Shown: in pieces, positions 44,097 through 51,292 of the stretch
Layout: each line of letters begins with the position of its first letter
How positions within the stretch are numbered: position 1 is the first letter of the stretch
DNA from: JBBWZH01 sp035544115
GTDB taxonomy: Bacteria > Actinomycetota > Actinomycetes > Mycobacteriales > CADCTP01
Assembly (NCBI GenBank): GCA_963714145.1
Contig: OY970235.1
Span: 2,480,001 to 2,544,000, forward strand
DNA length: 64,000 bases
Direction of reading: 5' to 3'
Position numbers and translations under genes: made by a program
Notes under the pieces: generated by a model
The model's database searches: none
What the model was told of the DNA's origin: nothing
The model's input: only the letters and a program-made list of their open reading frames with translations

Positions 44097-44125
44097 ATTG
44101 CAGTCGCATTGCAACAGTCCTGCAA
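44097..44125. promoter_or_regulatory. Operator-like repeats between divergent glycosyltransferase and methyltransferase genes
   Basis: ATTGCA occurs twice (44097 and 44108, 11 bases apart). The second overlaps an inverted repeat TTGCA-N7-TGCAA (44109-44125). One helical turn between the direct copies and the dyad fits a dimeric regulator acting on both genes. No regulator gene is adjacent. Confidence 0.5.
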
Positions 44126-44180
44126 GGACGGTCGGCACGGTGACGCCAGCACCGTACGGCCAACCAGCAGAGGGAGCACG

Positions 44181-45236
44181 ATGACCGTGGACCAGGACAC
44201 GCTGATGGAGTTCATCGGCCGGTTCGCCGGCGATCTGGGCGCGACCGTCGCCGCCGGCTCGGTGGTGATCGGCGACCGGTTGGGCCTCTACCGGGCCCTC
44301 GCTGCCGGCCCGGCCACCGCGTCCGAGCTGGCTGAGCGGACCGATACCAGCCCGCGATACGTCACCGAGTGGCTGCGCGGGCAGGCCGCGTCCGGCTACC
44401 TCAACTACCAGCCGGAATCCGACACCTACTGGCTCAGCGAGGAGCAGGCCTTCGCGCTGACCGACCCGGACGGCGCGGTCTTCCTGCCCGGCGCGTTCGA
44501 ACTCGCCCTCGGCGCGCTGCAGGCGGTGCCGCAGATCACCGAGGCGTTCCGGACCGGTGCCGGGGTCGGCTGGCACGAGCAGGCCCAGGAGGTGTTCACC
44601 GGCTGCGAGCGGTTCTTCCGGCCCGGCTACGCGGCGAACCTGGCATCGGCCTGGATCCCGGCGCTGACCGGCGTGGAGGCGAAACTGCGGGCCGGCGCGA
44701 AGGTCGCCGACGTCGGCTGCGGGCACGGCGCGTCCACCGTGCTGCTGGCCCAGGAGTACCCGGCCTCGACCCTGGTCGGCTCCGACTACCACGACGGGTC
44801 CATCGAGGCGGCCCGCAAGCGGGCCGCGGACGCCGGGGTCACCGACCGGGTCAGCTTCCAGGTGGCCGGCGCGCAGAACTTCACCGGCACCGGCTACGAC
44901 CTGGTGGCCACCTTCGACTGCCTGCACGACATGGGTGACCCGCTGGGCGCCGCCCGGCACATCCGGCAGGCGCTGGCCGCCGACGGCAGCTGGCTGATCG
45001 TCGAGCCCTGGGCCGGCGACAGCGTGGCCGGCAACCTCAACCCGGTCGGCCGGGTCTACTACTCCTTCTCCACCCTGCTGTGCGTGCCGAACGCGCTGTC
45101 CCAGTCCGGCGGGTACGCGCTGGGCGCGCAGGCCGGCCCGGCCGCGATCCGCCAGGTCGTCACCGAGGCCGGCTTCACCCGCTTCCAGCAGGTCGCCGAA
45201 ACCCCGTTCAACCTGGTCTACGAGGCCCGCAAGTAG
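44181..45236 (+). CDS. Class I SAM-dependent methyltransferase with N-terminal winged helix
   Basis: The 351-residue enzyme starts with a dimerisation/winged-helix region (VVIGDRLGLYRALAAGPATASELAERTDTSPRYVTEWLRGQAASGYL). A Rossmann methyltransferase follows, with motif I VADVGCGHGAS, then GSDYHDGSIEAARKRA and ATFDCLHDMGDPLGAARHI. This layout is shared with small-molecule O- and C-methyltransferases. The substrate is unknown but may be that of the divergent fused glycosyltransferase. AGAGGGAGC precedes the ATG. Confidence 0.9.
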   Translation: MTVDQDTLMEFIGRFAGDLGATVAAGSVVIGDRLGLYRALAAGPATASELAERTDTSPRYVTEWLRGQAASGYLNYQPESDTYWLSEEQAFALTDPDGAVFLPGAFELALGALQAVPQITEAFRTGAGVGWHEQAQEVFTGCERFFRPGYAANLASAWIPALTGVEAKLRAGAKVADVGCGHGASTVLLAQEYPASTLVGSDYHDGSIEAARKRAADAGVTDRVSFQVAGAQNFTGTGYDLVATFDCLHDMGDPLGAARHIRQALAADGSWLIVEPWAGDSVAGNLNPVGRVYYSFSTLLCVPNALSQSGGYALGAQAGPAAIRQVVTEAGFTRFQQVAETPFNLVYEARK

Positions 45237-45243
45237 CACCCGC

Positions 45244-45285
45244 GGACGGCCCGGTGCCGGGGACGCCCCCGGCACCGGGCCGTCC
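45244..45285 (+). terminator. Perfect 19-bp hairpin after the methyltransferase gene
   Basis: The arms 45244-45262 and 45267-45285 are exactly complementary with a 4-base loop, starting 8 bases after the stop codon. Confidence 0.8.
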
Positions 45286-45395
45286 AGGTGACCAGGCGCG
45301 GCGCGATGGGAAACGGCGTGTCGTCGTCGCTTCGTTGCGACAGAGCTCACCCGCTGGCTACTCTTCGTGCACGTTCCGGCACGCGGGGGTCGTGG

Positions 45396-46106
45396 ATGAG
45401 CAGATCGAGGCTGAACGTGATCGCGCCCAGTGGGGCCACCGTCGAGGTCGACCTGCCCGACGATGCCGCCGTGTCCAGCGTCGCCGCCGGCGTCCGGTTC
45501 GTCGGCGGGTCGTTCGGCACCGGCTTCCAGATCGGTCCGCGCGGCTACCACCGGTTCGCGGCGACCGTGGTGGCGCCGGCGACCGAGCGCGACCGGCTGG
45601 TCGTGCACGGGCGCGAGGTCGTCGTCGCCGAGGCCGACGACGGCCAGTCGTCCTGGGCCACCCTGCTGGGCACCTACCACGAGCTGATGACCGTGTACGC
45701 CGGGCCGGCGCCCCGCCGGGACCGGGTGCTGGCCCTGTTCAGCTCGCTGCGGATCACCGACCACGTCGCCGGCATGGTGGTCCGGCCGGCGTCGGCGACG
45801 CTGCTGGACACCATGACCGAGCAGGTGATGGTCGTGGTGAAGGACCGCGGCTCGCTGTGCGTGCCGGGGCCGCGGCAGGCGCGGGGGCTGATCCCCCGGC
45901 ACGCCGGCGCGCCGACCCGGCACGGCGAGGTGTGGAAGGCGCCGTATCCCGGGGCCGGAGGGTCGGCCCGGGCCGGCCGGCACATGTTCATCCTCGGCTG
46001 CGCCGGCGGTGCCGCCGAGGTACACCTGACGCCGTCCCCGACGGCCACCGAGCGCGATCAGCTCGCCTGGCTGGACGGCATCAACGTCAGCTGGCGGCAG
46101 GGCTGA
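45396..46106 (+). CDS. Conserved hypothetical protein, first gene of a redox-type operon
   Basis: The 236-residue protein has no signal peptide and no clear membrane segment. It is rich in short beta strands (NVIAPSGATVEVDLPDD, FAATVVAPATERDRLVVHGREVVVAE). It is not recognised. The ATG at 45396 has a GGGGGT upstream. The next gene starts 6 bases after its stop, so it is the first gene of a five-gene operon running to 47936. Confidence 0.7.
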   Translation: MSRSRLNVIAPSGATVEVDLPDDAAVSSVAAGVRFVGGSFGTGFQIGPRGYHRFAATVVAPATERDRLVVHGREVVVAEADDGQSSWATLLGTYHELMTVYAGPAPRRDRVLALFSSLRITDHVAGMVVRPASATLLDTMTEQVMVVVKDRGSLCVPGPRQARGLIPRHAGAPTRHGEVWKAPYPGAGGSARAGRHMFILGCAGGAAEVHLTPSPTATERDQLAWLDGINVSWRQG

Positions 46107-46112
46107 GGGCCG

Positions 46113-46649
46113 ATGTCACCGACCGCCGCGTTCGCGGTGCTGACCTGCGTCGCGATCGCGGTCCTCTTCCTCGGCCTGGGTGCGGTGCTGCGCGAGGTCC
46201 GGCTGCTGCGGGCACTGCTGAGCCGGGACCCGGACGGGTTCACCGCCGCCCAGCCCGAACTGTCCCTCGGCGGCTCGTTCGCCGGGCCGCCGGCCGATCC
46301 GGCCGATCCCGGCCTGCGGATGGTGGTGGCGGCCGACACCGGCTGCGGGTTGTGCGTGACGGTCGTGCGGCGGCTGGCCGACCGCGGTGCCGCCGCGACC
46401 GTGCTCACCCACGAGCCGGCCGGCGCCTGGGCCGGGCGGGCCGGCCAGCTGCCCGTGGTCACCGACCGGGAGGCCTGGCGGGCGATCGCGCACCTGTCGC
46501 CGCCGGTGCTGATGCTGGTCGACGCCGCCGGCGCGGTGCACAAGCTGCTGCTGCCGGTACGGGCGGAGCAGGCCGACCGGGTCGCCGTCGATTGGGGCGC
46601 GGCCGCCGTGGCCGAGCCGGAGAGGGAGCCCGATGCCGCTGACCGTTGA
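46113..46649 (+). CDS. Membrane-anchored thioredoxin-like protein
   Basis: The 178-residue protein has one N-terminal membrane helix (AFAVLTCVAIAVLFLGLGAVL) and a thioredoxin-like domain. A redox pair C-G-L-C sits in ADTGCGLCVTVVRRLADRG, and LSPPVLMLVDAAG carries the cis-Pro position. The layout resembles MauD/TlpA-type thiol-disulfide proteins. It overlaps the next gene by 17 bases. The likely job, inferred from context, is disulfide handling for the Cys-rich exported protein encoded next. Confidence 0.72.
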   Translation: MSPTAAFAVLTCVAIAVLFLGLGAVLREVRLLRALLSRDPDGFTAAQPELSLGGSFAGPPADPADPGLRMVVAADTGCGLCVTVVRRLADRGAAATVLTHEPAGAWAGRAGQLPVVTDREAWRAIAHLSPPVLMLVDAAGAVHKLLLPVRAEQADRVAVDWGAAAVAEPEREPDAADR

Positions 46650-47202
46650 CCAGATCCCCGATCACGAGCTGGCCGGGCCCGGGGCGGCCAGGTCGACGGC
46701 GCTGACCGGGCTCACCGTGCCGGCCCGCCGCCGTACCGTGCTGCGCGGGATCGCGCTGGGCGCGCTGACGGTCGGCGCGTCGGCGCTGAACTGGTCCGGC
46801 GCCATCGCGACCCGGCGGGCCCGGGCCGAGACCGGCCGCTACGGGCTGCAGGGTTGGGACCGGACCGACTGCCGCGACGCCTACCCGACCGGGTACGACC
46901 AGCTCGCCGACACCAGCGGCGACTACGTCAACACGTACGCCGCGTGCTTCGGCGGCAGCTGGCGCGGCAGCGACCTGTGCGAGGCCGGCTGGCACAAGTT
47001 CGGCACCTGGATGTACGGCGACGTCCGGGCCGACCATGTGCCGGTCTCCACCTCCTGCGGCGCCACCACCACCAAGAACGCGTGGCGGTGGACCACGCCG
47101 GACGGCGTCAGCTACCGCTGCTCGGACGGCTACACGACCTACTGGAGCAGCCCGGACGTGGGCCAGACCTACGGCACGATCTGCCGGTCAGCGCTGCCGT
47201 GA
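46633..47202 (+). CDS. Exported Cys-rich protein with Tat-like signal
   Basis: The 189-residue protein has a twin-arginine-like stretch (ARRRTVLRGIALGALTVGAS) about 30 residues in. The mature domain carries about seven Cys (RTDCRDAYP, YAACFGGSW, SDLCEAG, STSCGATT, SYRCSDG, TICRSALP) and many Trp/Tyr. The family was not recognised. GAGAGGGAG lies just upstream of the ATG inside the preceding gene. Several disulfides are likely, which fits the neighbouring thioredoxin-like gene. Confidence 0.7.
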   Translation: MPLTVDQIPDHELAGPGAARSTALTGLTVPARRRTVLRGIALGALTVGASALNWSGAIATRRARAETGRYGLQGWDRTDCRDAYPTGYDQLADTSGDYVNTYAACFGGSWRGSDLCEAGWHKFGTWMYGDVRADHVPVSTSCGATTTKNAWRWTTPDGVSYRCSDGYTTYWSSPDVGQTYGTICRSALP

Positions 47203-47351
47203 GCCGGCGCTGGCACCCGGTCCCGGTCGCCGCCGGGCTGCTGCTGGGCGCCGCGGCGGCCGTCCCCGCCGCCACCCGGCCGGGGCTGGCGCTGGTGGGC
47301 TGGCCGCTGCTGGGCGCCGCGGCCGGGTTCGCCACCAGCGGCTCCACCTGA
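47199..47351 (+). CDS. Small membrane protein (about 50 residues)
   Basis: The GTG at 47199 overlaps the previous stop as GTGA. The product has two hydrophobic stretches (VAAGLLLGAAAAVPAA and LALVGWPLLGAAAGFA) and ends FATSGST. Translational coupling supports it as real. It could instead be the 5' part of the next membrane gene, separated by a stop. Confidence 0.5.
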   Translation: MSRRWHPVPVAAGLLLGAAAAVPAATRPGLALVGWPLLGAAAGFATSGST

Positions 47352-47369
47352 AGCCGCAACTCGGCCTTC

Positions 47370-47936
47370 GTGCTGAGCTCGCCGGTCCGGCGAGGCACCC
47401 CCACCGCGGCGTTCGGCGCCGGCCTGGTCGCCGGCGGCTGCCTGACCGCAGCCGCGTTGCTGGTCGTGGGGTCGCTGGTCCGGGCGCCGCTGCCGCAGCC
47501 GGCGCGGTGGGCCGTGGTCGCCGCGGCGCTCGGTGCGCTGCTGCTGGTGGAGTGGGGCGGCTGGGCGGTGCGGGTGCCGCAGAACCGGCGGCTGGTCCCG
47601 GAGAGTGTGTTCCGGTTTGGCCGGCACCTGGGCCCGCTGCAGTTCGGGCTGGAAATGGGCACCGGCGCCCGCACCTACCTGCCCAGTGCCCTGCCGTACG
47701 CCGCCGCGACCGCCGTCGCGCTGCTGGCGTCGCCGGCCGCCGCACTGTGCGCGGGCGCCGGCTTCGGGCTCGGCCGGGCGCTGATGACCGCCGCCGCGGT
47801 CCGCTACCCGGGGCCGGACGGCGACGAGCACGGCCGGGCGTGGAGCGACGAATGGTCGCGCCACGCCGGCCGCCTCGCCGTCCTGACCAGCGCGGCAGTC
47901 GTTGCCGCGCTGGCCGCCGTCGCCGTCGCCGGTTGA
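47370..47936 (+). CDS. Polytopic membrane protein of the redox-type operon
   Basis: The 188-residue protein has four or five helices and a conserved-looking loop VPQNRRLVPESVFRFGRHLGPLQ followed by FGLEMGTGARTYLPSALPY. A similar stretch occurs in actinobacterial membrane proteins of unknown function. A role in moving electrons or partners across the membrane for the thioredoxin-like protein is possible but only inferred. It starts at GTG, 18 bases after the small membrane gene. Confidence 0.65.
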   Translation: MLSSPVRRGTPTAAFGAGLVAGGCLTAAALLVVGSLVRAPLPQPARWAVVAAALGALLLVEWGGWAVRVPQNRRLVPESVFRFGRHLGPLQFGLEMGTGARTYLPSALPYAAATAVALLASPAAALCAGAGFGLGRALMTAAAVRYPGPDGDEHGRAWSDEWSRHAGRLAVLTSAAVVAALAAVAVAG

Positions 47937-48041
47937 CAGCGCCGGTCCGCTACTGATGCCCCGCTCCTGCTGGCTGGTTCGCCCTCGTCCCTCGCGCGTC
48001 CAGCCAACGTCGCTCCCCGCTCGGCGTCGCCCGCTCGCTCG

Positions 48042-50426
48042 CTACCCGGGCGCGACCTGGTAGGCGCGGAGCACCGTCTGGGTCACCGTGTTGCCGGCGA
48101 CGTCCCGGGCCGCGACGCGGAGCGAGACGAAGGCGCCGGCCGGGTTGCGCAGCACCGCCAGGCCGCTGCCGCGGCCGTGCACGGTCGGCACCCGGTGCCA
48201 GCTGACCCCGTCGTCCACCGACGCCTCGACGCCCAGGGCCGCGAGCTGCACCGGCGGCGCACCGGGCTGCTGCTGGGCGAGCAGCGACAGCCGGTAGCCG
48301 GCACCGGCCTGGGCCCGGTCGGCCAGGTCGACCGGCCCGACCGCGCGGATGACGAACAGCGGCGGGGTCGCCGCCGCGGCTCCGCCGGCCTCCTGGAACG
48401 TCCAGGTCACGTCCGCCGCGGTGCCGATCACCGACCAGGGGACGACCCGGCTGGCGGTGCACCGCAGCGTGTACCGGCCCGGCTCGCCCGGGATCGGGAA
48501 CGCGCCGAACCCGGCGTCCGGGCTGGTGCCCAGCTCGACCCCGTCCCGGGACAGCGTGGTGGTGCCGGTCATGGCGCCCGGGGGCGAGGTGTACTGGCCC
48601 GGGTCGGCGCCGGACAGCAGCGGCACCGCGACCTGCAACTGATCGCCGACCCGGGTGACCCCCCAGCCGTCGCCGGGGTCCCCGAAGGCCGACCCGAGCG
48701 GGGCCGCGTTCCAGTCGGCGGAGTACCGGCCGGGCCGGTAGGAGCGGACCGACGTGTGCACCTCGCCGTCCGACTCGTCGGTGGCCAGCACGGCGAGCAG
48801 ATGCTGCCAGCTGACCTGCGGGTCGGCGGCGTAGAACTCGGTGCGCCGGACCGGCAGCGGATACCGGTAGATCTGGAACACGCCGATCCCGGTGAACGGC
48901 AGCGGCAGCCGGGCGAAGTCGGCGCGCAGCGCGGTCCCGGGCGCGCCCTGGATGTGCTCGGTGGCGGCGACCCGGGCCAGCTCGCGGTCGTGCACCCGGA
49001 ACACCGTCCGGGCCGGGATGCCGCCGCGGTGCAGGAACGCCAGCTGGTAGACCGGGCTGGCCGGGTCGGTGTCCGGCGCGACCGCGGCCAGCGTGTCGCG
49101 GAAGAAGAACGCGTACGTGTGGGCGGTCCTCGGGTGCCGGCCGGGCACCGCGAACAGCTGGTACGCCGAGCTGGCCAGCCAGCCCAGCGACGCGGCCGCC
49201 GGGGCCGCCGCCCGGCCGGAGACGATGCCCAGCTCACCGAACTGCAGCACCGCCGCGGGCTGGTCCACCACCGCCCGGACCGGGTTCCCGGCGGTCGCGT
49301 CCAGCCGGACCGCCGTGTCGGCCACCAGGTTCACGTCGGGCGCCGAGAGCAGGGTCACGGCCAGCGGCTGCGCGGTGTTGCCCGGGTCGGCGGAGAAGTC
49401 GAACGCGTTGATGTCGTAGCGACCCCGCGGCAGCCGGATCACGGCCGTGCCGTCCGGGCTGAACGGCCGGATGCCGAACACCGCACCGGTGACCGTGTCG
49501 ACCGCCTGGGCCACGCCGGCCTCGAAGTGCCCGGTCCGGCTCACCAGCCGCAGCGTCAGGTCGTAGCTCTCCGGTTCGGGCACCGCGTCGACCGCCGGCG
49601 CCGGCTGCGCCGCCGCATCCAGCCACACCGTCCGGATCCCGCCGGCCAGCGCACGCGGTACGACACCGCCGGGGACGGCTGGAGCCCTGCCGGGACTGGC
49701 CGGACCGCTGCCGGGGATGGCTGGAGCTTTGCCGGAGACGGCCGGACCGGCGCTGCCGGGGACAGCCGGAGCTCTGCCGGAGACGGCCGGACCGGCGCTG
49801 CCGGGGATGGCTGGAGCTCTGCCGGGGACGGCCGGGACGGCGCTGCCGGTCATGCCGGTACCGGTCAGCCAGGCCCAGACCGCCGGGCCACGGCCGGGGT
49901 CCGCCAGCACGGCCGTGCCGGCGCCGCCGGGCAGCGCGCGCACGACGTGGCTGCCGGCCGGCAGCGGCCGGCGGGCCACCCGGGACCCGCCGTAGGTCAC
50001 GATCAGCGGCAGCGGCCGCCCACCGGTGATGCCCTGCCGGGTCAGCTCGGTCACGTCGAACAGCCGCGGGTCCAGCCGGCCCGCGGCGAGCAACGGCAGG
50101 GCATCGGCCGGTACGACGCTGAGGTGGGCACCGCCGGCCGCCGGCCGGGACTCGCGGACGAAGCCGACGCGTTCCCGGCCCGCGGCCGGTTCGACCGCGA
50201 CGGCCGGCTCGCCGCCGGAGCCAGTGAACCGGCGGACCCGGTCGCCGGTGAGCAGCGTCACGACGGCCCGGTCGGCCCGGCTGCTCGCCGCGGGTGCCAC
50301 GGTCGGCGCGGCTGCCGGCGCCGCCGCGGCAGCCGGCAGCGGGACCACCGCCAACGGTCCGGCCAGTACCAGGGCCAGCCAGCCGGCCTGCCAGCCGGTC
50401 GTGAAGCGCGCGAAGTCAAGGCGCAT
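48042..50426 (-). CDS. Secreted subtilase-like protein lacking the peptidase domain
   Basis: The 794-residue exported protein begins like the large S8 peptidases of actinobacteria: a signal peptide, VVTLLTGDRVRRFTG, then VVPADALPLLAAGRLDPRLFDVTELTRQG and LPLIVTY. After GIRTVWLDA, where the catalytic Asp-His-Ser domain should start, the sequence passes directly to the C-terminal beta domains of those enzymes (ESYDLTLRLVSRTG, PRGRYDINAF, SYRPGRYSADWNAAPLG). No D-T-G, H-G-T-H or G-T-S motif is present. A repeat block of Ala/Pro/Gly units sits before the junction. It may be a binding protein or inhibitor derived from a protease. GGGGGAG precedes the ATG at 50426. Confidence 0.8.
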   Translation of the reverse strand: MRLDFARFTTGWQAGWLALVLAGPLAVVPLPAAAAAPAAAPTVAPAASSRADRAVVTLLTGDRVRRFTGSGGEPAVAVEPAAGRERVGFVRESRPAAGGAHLSVVPADALPLLAAGRLDPRLFDVTELTRQGITGGRPLPLIVTYGGSRVARRPLPAGSHVVRALPGGAGTAVLADPGRGPAVWAWLTGTGMTGSAVPAVPGRAPAIPGSAGPAVSGRAPAVPGSAGPAVSGKAPAIPGSGPASPGRAPAVPGGVVPRALAGGIRTVWLDAAAQPAPAVDAVPEPESYDLTLRLVSRTGHFEAGVAQAVDTVTGAVFGIRPFSPDGTAVIRLPRGRYDINAFDFSADPGNTAQPLAVTLLSAPDVNLVADTAVRLDATAGNPVRAVVDQPAAVLQFGELGIVSGRAAAPAAASLGWLASSAYQLFAVPGRHPRTAHTYAFFFRDTLAAVAPDTDPASPVYQLAFLHRGGIPARTVFRVHDRELARVAATEHIQGAPGTALRADFARLPLPFTGIGVFQIYRYPLPVRRTEFYAADPQVSWQHLLAVLATDESDGEVHTSVRSYRPGRYSADWNAAPLGSAFGDPGDGWGVTRVGDQLQVAVPLLSGADPGQYTSPPGAMTGTTTLSRDGVELGTSPDAGFGAFPIPGEPGRYTLRCTASRVVPWSVIGTAADVTWTFQEAGGAAAATPPLFVIRAVGPVDLADRAQAGAGYRLSLLAQQQPGAPPVQLAALGVEASVDDGVSWHRVPTVHGRGSGLAVLRNPAGAFVSLRVAARDVAGNTVTQTVLRAYQVAPG
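49672..49850. repeat. 45-bp minisatellite in the subtilase-like gene
   Basis: Units of 45 bases beginning GGAGCTCTGCCGGAGACGG are repeated with few changes. Two are nearly identical, with partial copies on both sides. On the minus strand they encode P-A-V-S-G-R-A-P-A-V-P-G-S-A-G units. The block sits shortly before the point where a protease domain would normally begin. Confidence 0.8.
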
Positions 50427-50541
50427 GTCACTCCCCCGTGAAGTCGGTGTGAACAGTCGCAGCACTGACATCTTGGACCGACCCAACGGCCGCCCGGGCC
50501 AACTTGGCCAGATCCACCGACCCAACCAGGCCGGAGCCTCT

Positions 50542-50563
50542 GCCTGCAATATGCAGGCATAAT
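50542..50563 (+). promoter_or_regulatory. Palindromic operator and leaderless-type promoter of the VapBC pair
   Basis: GCCTGCA-ATA-TGCAGGC (50542-50558) is a perfect 7-bp-arm dyad. CATAAT (50558-50563) is a good -10 hexamer ending 6 bases before the ATG at 50570, so the transcript is probably leaderless. The dyad would place an antitoxin or toxin-antitoxin complex over the promoter, the usual autoregulation of such pairs. Confidence 0.6.
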
Positions 50564-50569
50564 GCAGCT

Positions 50570-50848
50570 ATGACGGTTGCCATCACGATCCGGGACGTCC
50601 CGGAAGACGTGCGGGACATCCTCGGCCAGTACGCCCGCCAGCAGGGCCAGTCGCTGCAGGCGTTCCTGCTCGCTGTGCTCACCCGGCAGGCGCGGTTCGC
50701 CCGCAACCGTCGGCTGCTCGCCGCGGTTCAGGAGGAGCTCGCGGCCGGCGGCGGGGCCGGCCCGGACGCGCCGGACGCGGCCGTGATCCTCGCTGCGGTC
50801 CGGGATCGGCGGGCCATCGACCCGGATCCAGGGGACGCCGGCGCGTGA
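50570..50848 (+). CDS. vapB: VapB/FitA-like antitoxin
   Basis: The 92-residue protein starts MTVAITIRDVPEDVRDILGQYARQQGQSLQAFLLAVLTRQA, a ribbon-helix-helix DNA-binding domain as in FitA and VapB. The C-terminal part (from about 55) is Ala/Asp-rich and should bind the toxin. Its stop overlaps the toxin start by 4 bases (GTGA). No ribosome binding site precedes the ATG, which agrees with leaderless expression. Confidence 0.85.
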   Translation: MTVAITIRDVPEDVRDILGQYARQQGQSLQAFLLAVLTRQARFARNRRLLAAVQEELAAGGGAGPDAPDAAVILAAVRDRRAIDPDPGDAGA

Positions 50849-51240
50849 TCGTTGTCGACGCATCCGTACTGGCCAACGCCCTGGTCTATGCCGATGACCG
50901 CGGCCGCCGCGCCCGCGCGGTGCTGGCGCTCGACACCGAGTGGGCGGCGCCCGAGCACTGGAAGGTGGAGGTGTTCTCGGTCATGCGCGGGCTCGCCCTC
51001 GGGCACAAGATCAGCGAAGAACGCGCCCGCGGCGCCATCGACCTGCTACCGCAGCTCGGAGTGGATCACGTCCCGATCGACTCGCTGCTGCCCCGGATGT
51101 GGCAGCTGCGGTCGGTGGTGAGCGGCTACGACGCGGCGTACGTCGCGCTGGCCGAGGCGCGTGACCTCACCCTCGTCACCTCGGACGGCCGGCTGGCCCG
51201 GGCGGCGGCGGCCGTGTGCGCCACCCGGCTGGTGGAGTGA
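50845..51240 (+). CDS. vapC: VapC-like PIN-domain toxin
   Basis: The 131-residue PIN ribonuclease keeps the acidic metal site: Asp5 (VVDASV), Glu42 (KVEVFSV), Asp96 (GYDAAYVAL) and Asp114 (VTSDGRLA). VapC toxins cut specific tRNAs or rRNA and stop translation; the target here is unknown. Translation is coupled to the antitoxin gene. The strong hairpin at 51244-51279 ends the operon. Confidence 0.9.
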   Translation: MIVVDASVLANALVYADDRGRRARAVLALDTEWAAPEHWKVEVFSVMRGLALGHKISEERARGAIDLLPQLGVDHVPIDSLLPRMWQLRSVVSGYDAAYVALAEARDLTLVTSDGRLARAAAAVCATRLVE

Positions 51241-51243
51241 AGC

Positions 51244-51279
51244 GGCGGGGTGCCGGCGCGACCGCGCCGGCACCCCGCC
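51244..51279. terminator. 16-bp hairpin after the VapBC pair
   Basis: The arms 51244-51259 and 51264-51279 are perfectly complementary with a 4-base loop. It starts 4 bases after the toxin stop and lies 14 bases before the stop of the convergent gene, so it can serve both strands. Confidence 0.8.
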
Positions 51280-51292
51280 CCGGGCCGTCCGA

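Noticed and set aside
46633..47202. Methylamine dehydrogenase light chain or MauE-type system
   Set aside because: The Trp pair that forms the tryptophylquinone cofactor and the heavy chain are not evident. Only the thioredoxin-like neighbour and Cys-rich export resemble that system.
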